The translations under genes were made by a program, and so were the position numbers. The notes beneath the pieces were generated by a model, which was given only the letters and a program-made list of their open reading frames with translations, did not search any database and was not told where the DNA came from. 64,000 nt of DNA. Source: Topomyia yanbarensis. Taxonomy: Eukaryota; Arthropoda; Insecta; Diptera; Culicidae. Of the stretch, positions 33,598 to 45,896 are shown piece by piece (positions within the stretch are counted from its first letter, which is position 1; every line of letters starts with the position of its first letter). Location: the NCBI RefSeq assembly GCF_030247195.1, contig NC_080671.1:103713845-103777844 (forward strand), given 5' to 3'.

Positions 33598-36500
33598 TTC
33601 GTCGAACGAGGTCAAGGGTTTAATCTCTGTTCTTCAGTGGAATTGCAGAAGCATTATCCCGAACATCGATTCGTTTAAAATCTTACTAGATAATTTGAAA
33701 TGCGATGCATTTGCCCTATGCGAGACATGGCTCACTTCAGAAATAACCCTACACTTTCACGATTTTAATATTATTCGTTTGGATCGCGAAGAATCTTACG
33801 GAGGAGTACTTTTGGGGATCAAAAAGTACTATTCTTTCAATCGGATCGACCTCCCCTCGACACCAGGCATTGAAGTTGTCGCTTGCCAAACCAGAATTAA
33901 AGGCAAAGATCTTTGCATTGCTTCCACCTACATCCCCCCTAGAGCCTCAGTTAGCCACCGACGGCTTTAGGTGACTTCAACTCCCACGGCACGGCATGGG
34001 GTTGCCTTCATGACGATAATCGATCTACCCTACTCCATGAGCTTTGCGACAACTTCAATATGACCATTTTGAATACGGGTGAAATGACACGGATTCCTGC
34101 CCCTCCAGCGCGACCGAGCGCCTTAGATCTGTCCCTCTGCTCGACATCGCTGCGGTTAGATTGCATGTGGAAGGTAGTCTCTGATCCCCACGGCAGCGAC
34201 CATCTGCCAATCGTAATTAATATTGCTAACGGTTCAGGGCCACCGAATACAATCAATGTTTCGTATGACCTCACACGAAATATTGATTGGAAGAGCTACG
34301 TGTCCGCGATATCCGAAAAAGTAGAATCGACACAAGAGCTTCCTGCGGAGGAAGAGTACAGGTTCCTGGCTGGCTTGATTCTCGATGCTGCGATTCAAGC
34401 TCAGACTAAACGCGTACCAGACGTGAACTCACGCGGGTGTCCTTCGAATCAATGGTGGGACAAAGAATGCTCAGACGTGTACGCGGAGAAGGCCGCTGCG
34501 TATAAGACCTTCCGGGACGACGGGATGCCAGCTAGCTACCGACAGTACGCGAGGGCGGAAACGCGCATGAAGAGTTTGATGAAAGCCAAAAAACGTAGCT
34601 ACTGGCACCGGTTCGTCGACGGACTAACGAGAGAAACATCGATGAACACTCTTTGGAGTACGGCCCGGCGCTTACGAAACCGAAACAGTACTAACGAGAG
34701 CGCGGAATATTCAAACCGTTGGATATTCGATTTCGCCAAGAAGGTTTATCCGGATTCTGCCCCGGTACAGAAGATCTACCGCGCCGCGTACCCTTACGAT
34801 AACGCGAACGAAACACCGTTTTCGATGGTGGAGTTCTCACTTGCTCTCTTGTCATGTAACAATAAAGCCCCAGGGCCAGACAGAATCAAATTTAACTTGT
34901 TAAAGAATCTGTCAGACTCTGCCAAGAGACGCTTGCTGAATTTATTTAATAAGTTTCTTGAGGGTAATATTGTCCCTCATGACTGGAGGCAAGTGAAGGT
35001 CATCGCCATTCAAAAACAAAAAAAAACAGCCTCCGACCACAACTCGTATCGACCGATTGCAATGCTGTCCTGTATCCGAAAGTTGTTCGAGAAAATGATC
35101 CTGTTTCGCCTCGACAATTGGGTTGAAGCAAATGGCTTACTGTCAGATACACAATTTGGTTTCCGCAAAGGCAAAGGGACGAACGATTGTCTTGCGTTGC
35201 TCTCAACAGAAATTCAAATGGCTTATGCTAGCAAAGAGCAGATGGCATCAGTTTTCCTAGATATAAAGGGGGCTTTTGATTCAGTTTCTATCAAAATTCT
35301 TTCAGAGAAGCTGCACCAGCATGGTCTTTCACCGACTCTAAACAACATCACGAATTAGCTACATGGGTCTTCCCCAGGGCTCATGTCTAAGCCCCCTTCT
35401 CTATCACTTTTACGTGAATGACATTGACGAATGTCTTGTCAATTCCTGCACGCTAAGGCAGCTTGCAGATGACAGCGTGGTCTCTATTACAGTACCCAAA
35501 GCCGTCGATTTGCAAAGACCATTGCAAGATACCTTGGACAATTTGTCTGCTTGGGCCCTCCAGCTAGGTATCGAGTTCTCCACGGAGAAAACTGAGCTAG
35601 TCGTATTTTCAAGGAAGCGTGAACCAGCGCAACTACAGCTTCAATTAATGGGTCAAACTGTTGCTCAGGTTTAAATATCTCGGGGTCTGGTTCGACTCTA
35701 AAGGAACCAGGGGATGTCACATTAGGTATCTGAAACAGAAGTGCCAACAAAGGATTAACTCTCTCCGGACAATAACCGGAACAAGGTGGGGTGCCCACCC
35801 AGGAGACCTGATCAGGCTGTACCAAACAACAATATTGTCGGTGATGGAGTACGGGACTTTCTGTTTCCGCTTCGCTGCGAACATACATTTCATCCAACTA
35901 GAGCGAATCCAATATTGTTGTTTGCGTATTGCTTTGGGTTGCATGCACTCGACACATACGATGAGTCTAGAAGTGCTGGCGGGCGTTCTTCTGCTGAAAA
36001 ATCGATTTTGGGAACTCTCATATCGATTGCTCATCCGATGCGATATCTTGAACCCGTTAGTAATTGCAAATTTCGAAAGGCTTGTCGAGCTCAATTCTCA
36101 AACCCGATTTATGTCCTTGTACTTCGATTACATGGCACAAAATATCAATCCTTCTTCATACTATCCCAACCGTGTCAATCTCTTTCATGCTTCTGATTCA
36201 ACTGTATTGTTCGACACATCCATGAAGGACGAGATTCGTGGAATCCCGGATCACATACGTCCGCAAGTGATCCCAAGCATCTTTCATAGTAAATTTCGAG
36301 AAGTCGACTGCAACAAGATGTTTTACACCGACGGCTCAAGCCTCGGCGGTTCCACTGGTTCCGGTATATTCAATCAAAACTTCACCGCCTCATTCAAACT
36401 CAATGATCCTGCTTCAGTTTACGTCGCAGAACTTGCTGCTATTCAGTATACGCTTGGGATCATTGATACTTTGCCCACCGATCATTACTTCATTGTCTCG

Positions 36501-38237
36501 GATAGCCTCAGCTCAATCGAGGCTCTCCGTTCAATGAAACCTAGAAAGCACATTCCATATTTTCTGGGGAAAATCTGGGAGCGCCTGCGTGCTTTGTCTG
36601 TAAGATTGTACAAGATTACCTTAGTTTGGGTTCCCTCGCATTGCTCCATTCCAGGTAATGAAGAAGCGGACTCTTTAGCTAAGGCGGGCGCTTTACAAGG
36701 TGACATATATGAAAGACAATCTGCTTCAATGATTTTTTCAATATCTCTCGTCACAGGACGCAAGAAAGTTGGCAAACTGCATGGAGCAACTGGGAAGGTG
36801 GCTAGACTGCCAAGAAAAATAATGAATTTTTGAAAACTCAATCGGCCCACCCCTGATTCGATTCCTAGTCCCACCAAGAGTTCTTGCACCAAATTTGAAG
36901 CAAATCGGACAAGTCTAGGTACCGGACCAACGTGCCTGAAGTTTGTATGAGATTTTTTGACAATTCACATGGAGAAAACCCACTAACTTGCATTTTTGCC
37001 GCTATGTGGCACTGTATGCATCGTATTATCACTGTAAGTGAAAATAAGAAAGATAATTTAATTGTCTAAAACTTTGTCGAAGACTGCTAGTCAATCCGGC
37101 TTTGTTAAAAGAAGTTATTAAACTTTTAACGAAGTGATGTCTGAGTCAGTTTTCTATGGCGCCAAGTTGCGCATGGTTGTGTATCAGTACTCGATTCCCA
37201 CGAACTATACAGTTTTGTGAAATAACCGTTAGGATTAGCTCAATGGTATGTTTAGAAGAATTATACCACATAATACGTGTTATGTTTTGGTTAGAAAATT
37301 TTAGTTCCAGCTATGACCGCATAGAGGGCACCAACACTAACTTTTCATAGAAGAGAGATAGAATATCGAGATGTTCGGGAGAATTATTGAAAAATGCCTG
37401 TTCTACAACTTTGTGAAAGACACCTAATTTCTATCCCTCTCCGTTAAAAAGTTAGCGTTGGCGCCCTCTATGCGGTACAATGTGGAACTAAAATTTTCTA
37501 ACCAAAACATGACTCCTATTATTTACTACAATTCTTCTGAACATACTATCTAGCTAAATCTAACGGTTACTTCACAAAAATGATTAGTTCGTGCGAATCG
37601 AGTACTGATGCACAACCATTCACTGCTAGGCCCTATGGAAAACTGACTCAGACATCACTTCGCTAACAGTTTAATAACTTCTTTTAACAAAGCCTGATGC
37701 ACTAGCAGTCTTCGACAAAGTTGTAGACAATTAAATTATCTTCCTATTTTCACTTACAGTGATAATACGATGCATACAGTGCCACATAGCGGCAAAAATG
37801 CGAGTTAGTGGGTTTTCTCCATGTAAATTGTCAAAAAATCTCATACAAACTTCAGGCACGTTGGTCCGATAGCTAGACTTGTCCGATTTGCTTCAAATTT
37901 GGAACAAATACTTCTGGCGGGACTAGAAATCGACTCAGGGGTGGGCCGATAGGGGTTATTTTTTCCTGTCACTCTACACTACACGTTGGACGCTCATATC
38001 CGGCGTATAGGGCTCGTGGATGGCGGTATCTGCGCCTGTGGCGACGGTTATCACGAAATCGAACATGTTGTCTGGGCATGCGCCGAGTACTGTTCTGCTA
38101 GATCTCAACTATTCGATTCCCTTCGGGCCCGAGGAAGATCACCCAATGTCCCGGTTCGAGATGTACTAGCAAGCCGCGATATTCTCTACATGTCCCTTAT
38201 ATACACGTTCCTCAAAACCATCAATATCCAAATTTAA
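33590..38237 (+). pseudogene. I-clade retrotransposon ORF2: endonuclease, RT, RNase H
   Basis: ATG at 33590. Endonuclease: LQWNCRSI, ALCETWL, GDFNSHG (after a frameshift near 33965) and GSDHLPI near 34195. RT: YRPIAMLS, FLDIKGAFDSV, then a deletion and frameshift at about 35355, GLPQGSCLSPLLY, and LADDSVVS near 35464 with both aspartates but leucine in the usual aromatic position. A one-base shift occurs at about 35668. RNase H follows: MFYTDGSSLGG, YVAELAAIQY, VSDSLSSIEAL and VPSHCSIPGNEEADSLAK. Another shift near 36750 precedes a foldback element at 36809-37970. The C-terminal CxC...H...H...C finger (ICACGDGYHEIEHVVWAC) resumes at 37976 and ends at TAA 38235. An RNase H domain plus this finger indicates the I clade (MosquI-like). 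It would have supplied nicking and target-primed reverse transcription. It is now dead. Confidence 0.9.
36809..37970. mobile_element. 1.16-kb foldback element, full-length copy, ACT-flanked
   Basis: Two arms in inverse orientation (about 36820-37360 and 37410-37960) share GGCCCACCCCTGA, AAGCAAATCGGACAAGTCTA, GGCACTGTATGCATCGTATT and TTTTGGTTAGAAAATTTTAG. Direct ACT at 36806-36808 and 37971-37973. The same ACT borders two partial copies (22382-22384 and 63572-63574). No coding capacity. It interrupts ORF2 of the I element between RNase H and the zinc finger. Confidence 0.85.
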
Positions 38238-39119
38238 ATGCCCTATCTTTTCTCTTATCATTCCCAGAAGTGCCCTCTTCCGCCTACCGTACCCCAACGA
38301 TGGTTTGATACGACTCCAAGACGAGACAAAACATCTGTCGAATGAACCAACAACACGCGATCTACAGTACAACATCACACGCGCAACGCGGTGTGTTTCC
38401 GATCCGTATCTGAGCCGTACTAAGAAATCGTTTGGAGGAACCCCTGCCGACTCGAGGAAAACCGCCCGGCGTCCCAATACTTAATGCATCCGTTCGAATC
38501 TGTAATCCTGGCCGTTGATTCCTGATGCCGGAAACTGAAAGTTTATATCCCCCCCCCCCCCCCCGTTCAGCCTTGTGCACCCTCTCTCCCCTGTCTCTGA
38601 TACAGAGATGTAAGACTCCACCCCCCCCCCTCCGCCTTGAATATCTTCCCAAAACTTATGTGTTCCCTTGTCTTCTACTTGTAGTAGATCAATATATAAT
38701 CTCGCTAAGAAATGCTCATCAGTACCAATACTTAAAAATAGCCACAATTAATCTCCCCTAATTTTCATAAAATTGAACCACTCCCTCTAGTTATTTCTAT
38801 TTAAAAAGCTTGTAAAATGTTCCGCTTAGTTAATAATTAATTGCTCCAACAATTTCCCTTCTAAAAATCATAAAGTTCATTACTATACAAAGAACACACA
38901 AAATGACCCGTCCCCCTAATCTTACGAATATTATATTATCCCCTCTTGTATATGTATAAGTTAGCCGCAAAGATTTTTTTTAGTTTCATTATATAAAACA
39001 AAATAATATTGAAATGTGTAACCCCCTAGTTTTAAGAAATTCAAAATGTAAAACAATGAAAAAATGGTACCTTTAAGCTAACGCAAACGTGCCTTATCAA
39101 ATAAACGAATTGAAAAAAA
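38238..39119 (+). other. Probable 3' UTR of the I-clade element
   Basis: From the ORF2 stop to CAAATAAACGAATTGAAAAAAA, a plausible retrotransposon 3' end with an A-rich tail. It contains C16 at 38549-38564 and C10 at 38621-38630, which generate proline/glycine-rich false frames. No gene. Confidence 0.6.
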
Positions 39120-39220
39120 GAGTAGGTTCTTCTACTGGTAAAGATTAAGCGATTAGGCGCTTCGTTAAATTTTACAGGGTTTTCATATTTCGCAAATGTC
39201 TATCTGTAAAATTGGGAAAT

Positions 39221-39361
39221 AACGAGTCAGATAGCTTAATCAACTTGTCAGGAGTGCCTCAAGGGAGCAATGTAGGACCGTTACTTTTTTCGTTGTTCTT
39301 CAATGACGTTTGTTACGGTATACTTCCAGGGTGTAAACCAATGTTGCTTCATAATCTTCAT
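39221..39361 (+). pseudogene. RT fragment, motif B region (first half of a split RT)
   Basis: Reading NESDSLINLSGVPQGSNVGP, then LLFSLFFNDVCYGILPGCKP and MLL. SGVPQGS is RT motif B. The expected next motif, YADD, is absent here but appears at 45423 after 6 kb of repeats. It is a different element from the RT at 9235, because the sequences differ throughout. Confidence 0.75.
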
Positions 39362-39620
39362 CGCGACGAAGCACGGTGAATATGAATCACCTGCATTCGT
39401 CCCACATCGTTCTTCGCTGTTATATTCAACTTGCTGTTGATATTCATCCACGAGTGAAGCCGACTGCCAATCCGTGTTTATCCGAATGCCTTATCCCATA
39501 CGTTCTTGCCTTGCTACTCATTGAACGACCGAATGAACTGCACGAGGAAGCTATGAAGTGAATGACGAATAAACGAATCAGCAAATTATTCCTCACCATA
39601 GCGATGATCGCTTACAACTA
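39362..39620. other. Start of the 6-kb insert within the split RT
   Basis: Contains CGACGAAGCACGG and several ACGAATG-like motifs. The opposite end of the insert (44990-45410) has similar GAATGAACGAA motifs, but I could not align convincing terminal inverted repeats or a target duplication. Confidence 0.35.
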
Positions 39621-40144
39621 CACTCAGGTTTTTTTTACGCGGGGGATACGAGCCGCGTAAATGAAAACCGCGTAAATGAAAACCGCGTAAATTTCAAAAT
39701 CCGCGTAAATAAAAACCGCGTAAATTTCAAAATCCGCGTAAATGAAAACCGCGTAAATTTCAAAATCCGCGTAAATGAAAACCGCGTAAATTTCAAAATC
39801 CGCGTAAATGAAAACCGCGTAAATTTCAAAATCCGCGTAAATGAAGACCACTTAAATTTAAGAATCTGCGATAAAGGGAACCTCATTGATGGATACCGCG
39901 TAAATTCCAAAATCCGCGTAAATGAAAACCGCGTAAATTTCAAAAACCGCGTAAATGAAAACCGCGTAAATTTCAAAAACCGCGTAAATGAAAACCGCGT
40001 AAATTTCAAAAACCGCGTAAATGAAAACCGCGTAAATTTCAAAATCCGCGTAAATGAAAACCGCGTAAATTTCAAAATCCGCGTAAAAAAAAACCGCGTA
40101 AAAAAATACCGCGCAAAAAAAACCGCGTAAAAAAAACTTGAGTG
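39621..40144 (+). mobile_element. TA-flanked element made of 33-bp CGCGTAAA repeats, copy 1
   Basis: Ends CACTCAGGTTTTTTTTACGC and CGTAAAAAAAACTTGAGTG, with TA on each side (39619-39620, 40145-40146). The interior is an array of CCGCGTAAATTTCAAAAT plus CCGCGTAAATGAAAA, together 33 bp. It is interrupted once by a unique spacer with ATTGATGGATACCG. The 33-bp period keeps frames open on both strands (NENRVNFKIR type), so none of those frames is a gene. Confidence 0.85.
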
Positions 40145-40316
40145 TATATTTAACAAATATTGCCTTGATTCGGCTGTTAATTTAACCCATAGTTTTGTAC
40201 TGAAGAACCAGTAGCGCATTGGCTTGTTCCGAACAGTACAACGCATCAGAATAAAAATATATTTCTTCGCGAGCCATCATTCTGCGAAGATAAAGTTGAA
40301 GTCATCTTCGCCAATA

Positions 40317-40746
40317 CACTCAAGTTTTTTTTACGCGGTTTTTTTTTACGCGGATTTTGAAATTTACGCGGTTTTCATTTACGCGGATTTTGAAATTTAC
40401 GCGGTTTTCATTTACGCGGTTTTTGAAATTTACGCGGTTTTCATTTACGCGGTTTTTGAAATTTACGCGGTTTTCATTTACGCGGATTTTGGAATTTACG
40501 CGGTATCCATCAATGAGGTTCCCTTTATCGCGGATTCTTAAATTTAAGTGGTCTTCATTTACGCGGATTTTGAAATTTACGCGGTTTTCATTTACGCGGA
40601 TTTTGAAATTTACGCGGTTTTCATTTACGCGGATTTTGAAATTTACGCGGTTTTCATTTACGCGGATTTTGAAATTTACGCGGTTTTCATTTACGCGGTT
40701 TTCATTTACGCGGCTCGTATCCCCCGCGTAAAAAAAAACCTGAGTG
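40317..40746 (-). mobile_element. 33-bp-repeat element, copy 2, inverted
   Basis: Reverse complement of copy 1 with fewer units. It ends CACTCAAGTTTTTTTTACGC and AAAACCTGAGTG, flanked by TA (40315-40316, 40747-40748). The same unique spacer occurs inverted near 40505-40550. Only 172 bp separate the two copies, giving a palindrome over 1 kb long. Confidence 0.85.
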
Positions 40747-40748
40747 TA

Positions 40749-41340
40749 TACAATCTTAATAGAAGCATTGTGTGTCAAGTATTCAAAGGAGATTGAACCC
40801 ATGTTTGGTGATAAAACTCGGCATAAGCAAAACAAAATTCTTTTGGATGAAGTTTTGATTTTAATCTGCACATGGTGTTATATCACAATAATTTAACCTA
40901 TTGCGCATGTTTTGCTAGTATCACGACGAAATCGCTTAATCAGCACGGTTGTTTAAAAATAAATTAGCTGTAGAATAAACAGTGTGTTGTGGGAGTAATA
41001 TGGACAATACAAATATTACTTCTTGCTCCCCCATTGGGCATTGGCATAAGAAACGTGCTGTAATTATTTTACTCCATATTGTCGAGATCCTTAGATACCA
41101 ACAAAAAATATAAAATGGTTGAATTTCGATTTTTTAATGCATTCCCTTCTAGGGATTAGCTATAATGATTACATTGCATGTGCACATCTCACGAATTCCA
41201 CCATGACTGCTAACTTTGTTAACTAGTGCTATAAAGATAAATCGATGTTTAAGGTGAGTTTTTTTCTGACGTGGTTAACATTAACATTAGGTATCACAGT
41301 TTGATAAAAAATACATCATTTAACGCAAATTTATTAATTA
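40749..41340. other. Unassigned AT-rich sequence
   Basis: No gene or clear repeat termini seen. Confidence 0.3.
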
Positions 41341-42652
41341 GGGGTCATACACTAATTACGTAAGGACATATGGGGGGAGTGGGTGTTTCAAAATATCTTA
41401 CCAATTCTCACCTGGGGGAGGGAAGGTTTGTCCTTTCTTAAGTAATATCATAAAACATGCATGAAAAATGAAATCGATAAGAAAAATATTCTTCTCATAA
41501 GAAAAGAAACTATTTGTTATTTGTGCCATGAACATTTTATATATCAAACAAAATGAGCACATACTGTACATCATGGTTATGGAAACGCAGACCTCAAATT
41601 GAAGTGTTTTGCAGCGACAGAATATGATTGTTAAATTAGTTATGGAATTTATTGTTCCCAACGTAAGGGGCGGCTTAATTGTCGATGGTTTTGGAGCAGT
41701 TACAGAAATTTCTTGACTCTTGGTGGTACATTGTTCTGATCGGGAACTGGAGTCACAATCTGCTTTACAAGTTAAGAAGTGTTGAAACCCTTCGTGTTGT
41801 TAGGCCAACATCCTTCTTTTCAAACTTTCGCTTCAAACCCGCAAGGTATATGAAAATTTTTCTGTCATGTGATTGTCAAAGAACTTGTTGGCCGTATAAT
41901 TCCAGAGTGTGAACTGTATTTTACTTCAAGAAAATTCGAAGATAGCCATGTCGGAACTATGCGTACGATAAGCGTTATAGTTGAAACTCCGAACAAATTC
42001 ACACCAGAAGAGGTTATAAATTCTTTTGAGTTCTAAATCACAAATAAATAGATTCAAAGGAAGTGGAATGTAGCGAAGCAAATTATGTGGAACAAATCGG
42101 AGTTTCTAAATATCTCCCAAAATTTATTCTGAAATTTCTACTGGGCGAGATTAGGATGCAAATGAAATTTCTGCAGATGATTATACACACACTTAGAAAA
42201 AATCGTATAAATTTACGTCTCCTGATCCTGACATATACGAGCATCAAAAATGACTTAGTTTTACGGTTGATTTTAATTTTACATGACATTGAATTTCGTA
42301 AATCATGTAATTTTACTCCACATATGGCGTTTGTTCTGAATGACAGTAAGTGTAATTTTATGTTATTGCGCATGCAAAATATGTTTCATGTAAAATTAAA
42401 TGGAACACGGTGATGTTTAATGTTTAGTCATTTCGTGAATTACGGTTTGTTAAATTGTGTCATGTTTGCAATTACGTCAATGATAAAATTTACAATTTTT
42501 TGGTGTGTAGTCAAATTTTGTCCTGAGTTCTCTTTTAATAATTCAATAAGGGGGAGAGGGAGTTCACCAAAATTATACGAACTCTTATCTGGGGGGAGGG
42601 GGAGGTTAAATAGTTCTAAAAAAGCCTTACGTAATTAGTGTGCGGCGGCCCC
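41341..42652. mobile_element. 1.3-kb MITE-like element with ACTAATTACGTAAGG ends
   Basis: Left end GGGGTCATACACTAATTACG followed by TAAGG. The right end is the inverse, with CCTTACGTAATTAGTGTG then GGCGGCCCC. G-rich tracts (GGGGGAGGG type) follow each terminus on the inside. The 116-codon open frame at 42063-42413 has no family signature. The target duplication is not resolved. Confidence 0.6.
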
Positions 42653-43876
42653 GAGCAGAATATTTTCTATTTTCATTTTTCATTTCAAACATTTATAATT
42701 ACCTTAAGGGATCGAAACAAGCATAAAAATATTTTTAAAAAAATAAAAACCAAATAGAATACGTTATAGCCAAATGTAGAATCTTACACTTAGTCAAGTC
42801 TCCCCATGTTCCCCTACTCTATCGTCGGAGCAATTAAATTTACGTACATTTTCGAAATATGCTAGAAGTACCAAGTTCTAATCAATCTTACATTTAAGAT
42901 TCGCCCACTTAAAATAAACAAGTTGATCAAATTTAGTAACTCAAGCTTCACGATAATCAACACATTTCTGATCAAAATTAGTCGATTCAAAAAAAGCATT
43001 TCGCGGAACGCATTTTCACGCTAGACATTTTGAATTTATTTATGAAACTGTGATGAACACTTTTTCATTAAAAATATTTCTGTTTAATATTCCAGTAGCA
43101 CCGATTATGGCAAGCAAAGCTTATTTCCGTTCAACTTCATAGTATGTCATGACTTGTAGAACACTTGAGCGATATTGGAAAATATTGATATTTTTAACGT
43201 CCATTTCTCATATTATTTAGGCGCTTCTCCACAAAAGAAATTTTGAAGTTTTCGAAGAAAACTTTTGTCTTTAAAAATCTGGCCTAGAGGATTGATATGT
43301 CTTGACATATTGATTCCCTAGACTCTAGTTTGTTCCGTGAAAAAATTATGAACTCTTTTTATATAGGATTTTGAATGAATATTGCAACATTTAAAAAAAT
43401 TGTTTTGGCATTTTCAGGCCATTTTTGCTAAAAAGTCGTATATTCTTCATGGAAAGAAACAGTTTTCACTTTCAGGCACTTTATTCAAAGATGACGAAGT
43501 TCTTATAATTTTCAAATGAAAATAGTTTAGTGGTTGGTGTCCTTAAATATCTCATGCGCTCAAAAATATTTTTAATATGTCCAAAGATTAATTACATTTA
43601 TGTTAAATAATAATTACTAAATTTATCTAAAAACAGTTTTAAAGTGTCACAGCACTGTAGAATAAAAAAAAGTCGATTTTCAATTTATTAGTCAAAAATG
43701 GCTTTAGAATGTTAAAAATCATATCCCAAAACATGGAAGACGAAAACAATGCATAAATGTTCAGATTTTCAATTCTACCGCAATGCCTCTTATGTATATC
43801 TCGTGTGTACTGAAAACTTTAACCGCGTTTTTCTCGAAGCCACTTTTTTTGAGCTGGCCGCAAATGTAACTCGAAC
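42653..43876. other. Unassigned AT-rich sequence
   Basis: No gene seen. A local inverted motif TTGATATGTCTTGACATATTG lies near 43290-43315, with TAGGGAATC-type flanks. Confidence 0.3.
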
Positions 43877-43880
43877 AAAT

Positions 43881-44134
43881 CTAGAGAAAATTTTCAATAG
43901 GACGTAAGTAACAATGAGAGATTCTCTTTGGGGTCTTTCTCTTCTGTTCATTACTCGGCCATTTCAACATTTTCTACTCTACTCTTTGCGTAATATTCTA
44001 GTAAAAACCGCGGCTTTCGATATGTACTGGAAAATTAGTGCAAAGTGTTGTAATGACGTCGTAATAAACGAAAGAGAAAGTAAACAAAGAGAGGCTCTCA
44101 ATGTTACTTACGTCCTATTGAAAATTTTCTCTAG
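43881..44134 (-). mobile_element. 254-bp MITE family with 4-bp duplication, copy A
   Basis: Termini CTAGAGAAAATTTTCAATAG followed by GACGTAAGTAACA, with the inverse at the right end. Direct AAAT on both sides (43877-43880, 44135-44138). The core (GAAAGAGAAAGTAAACAAAG, CGTAATGACG-like) is shared with copies at 54271 and 58581, here in the opposite orientation. Confidence 0.8.
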
Positions 44135-44138
44135 AAAT

Positions 44139-45410
44139 GATATTTGAACGCTTGAAAATTTTCACAGTATATTCAAAATTGATTTCTCCAGCGACGTACG
44201 TAGGATTTTTTTTATTGCTTAGCTTTTTAAATTAATTTTGTGTCGATTTTCATGACATGTTTGGCGTGCTCTACAGTGGTGTAGCCCCTTAATAGAATAT
44301 ATCCAAATTTTATTTCTTGATGTCATGTCAAGTGAGATATACATATTCAGCATTTTTTCTGTAATGCTTTGTTGTAGAACTTTATTGAAAACATGCTAGA
44401 TTTTGCTGAAATTAAAACCATATTAGCTGCTATTTAAGCTAAAGAATAGTCTTTCATGGTACAAAAACTTATGTTTACAAGCAACAATTGAAGTTTTATA
44501 GCACGCTACAAGTGCAATTTAAATGGTATGAGTGGCTATAAAAGTACGATAAAACCTCAATTGATACTAGGATATAAGACTAACCGGTTCAGTTTTGGTA
44601 AAAAGTTTAATATTTGCTAAGTTTGGTTGAAATCGGAATGCATCGATTTGTCAAAAACTTGTGGCTTGTTTATACTTCTATAGATATAGAAATTATATTA
44701 TATAAGAGTATTTCGTCTTACGGTTGCTATTTGTGCCAAATGGTCCTAAGAAAATCATTAAACGTAGATTCAAGGAAACTATCACCCAGTGTTGATTTCA
44801 TCATTAGAAAAAAAGTTATTTGAAGTACCAATAGTCTACTATGTAGATTTATAATTGTGTTCATTCTGTTTTCGCCCGCGAGACATCCGCAGATTTACAA
44901 ATGTAATTGATTTGTTTTGCTTTGCTTCCCGTTTCAAATCTGATAAAAAACAGCAAATAATCATTATGTACTACTAATTGTTGTTTATAGCAAAAGTCAT
45001 CCTATTCCGAACATAGCAAGCATTTCTGCACCACTTCAGTCATGAAGCTCTGACCCTTCCGTCAATGAACAAGAAATTTGTTTTTCTTGGTCGCAATGCA
45101 GGAGGAATGAAGAACGAAGAATGCTCAGCGAAGAATGGCTAGTGGCGATTATCACCTAAGCCATTCGTGTGCCGATCCGAACGATGCGTGAAGATGAACA
45201 TTGCATGAATGGCTAAATTCAACAAACAACGATGCGAACAAGCAGCGAACAGCAGACATCAGATTCGGATTTTTTGTTTGTTTGTATTATTCATTTTCGC
45301 TGATTCTGTGCTTCCGTGTGACGAACGGCGCAGCGTTATTCGAGGCATGGGTGAATGACACGACGAATATCGCATCGATGATGAACGAATGAACTAGTTC
45401 GGCGAAGAAT
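44139..45410. other. Unassigned, right part of the 6-kb insert
   Basis: No gene is supported. 45040-45400 contains repeated GAATGAACGAA / CGAAGAATG motifs. Confidence 0.3.
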
Positions 45411-45880
45411 ATTTGCATATACGCTGATGATCTCAAACTATGCCTCATTGTGCGGTCAACAGAAGATTGCATAGAACTACAGCGACACTTTTGTAATTGG
45501 TGTAATCGTAACTAGCGAGCAGGTCCAAGTGTTCCTTAATATCTTTTACACGCAGAAATTCAAAACTCTGGAACTACACTATCTCCGGGGAATATCTAGA
45601 GAGAACTGTCAAGTTACTAGAGCTCGAGGTACTCCTAGACATTCAGAAATCATAACTCTCATGTTATACTACAAGCAAATAGAAATCTCGGCTTCATTAT
45701 AAGAATCGCCAAAGAGTTCGCTGATCCGTATTGTTTACGGGCACTCTTGTTAGATCTGTCCTGGAAGCTTCAGCTTCCATTTGTTGTCTTTATACGAGTA
45801 TTTGGATCAACCGAATAGAGGCATTGCAAGCACGATTCCTCTCTTTTGCTCCGTGTCGTGAATTTTTAAACCCAAAATTT
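45411..45880 (+). pseudogene. RT fragment, motif C onward (second half of a split RT)
   Basis: Reading ICIYADDLKLCLIVRSTEDC followed by IELQRHFCNWCNRN and a stop. YADD is the catalytic motif C. Further on, in other frames, NLGFIIRIAKEFADPYCLRA, a common region after motif C in Jockey-type RTs, and IEALQARF-like residues appear. It continues naturally from the motif B fragment at 39221-39361. Heavily eroded. A hairpin, GAATTTTTAAAC with its inverse, lies at about 45861-45896. Confidence 0.7.
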
Positions 45881-45896
45881 TGAGTTTAAAAATTCA

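Noticed and set aside
38500..38760. Proline- or glycine-rich open frames around the C-runs
   Set aside because: They result from C16 and C10 homopolymers in the presumed 3' UTR of the I element.
39621..40871. Long open frames (up to 203 codons) with VNENRVNFKIR-like repeats; also a superficial CRISPR look (regular repeats)
   Set aside because: The 33-bp period keeps frames open on both strands. The units are contiguous with no unique spacers, and the ends are transposon termini with TA duplications.
42063..42413. 116-codon plus-strand frame with an almost fully open antisense frame
   Set aside because: It lies inside the 41341-42652 repeat. It is isoleucine/leucine-rich with no domain, and open frames on both strands point to composition, not coding.
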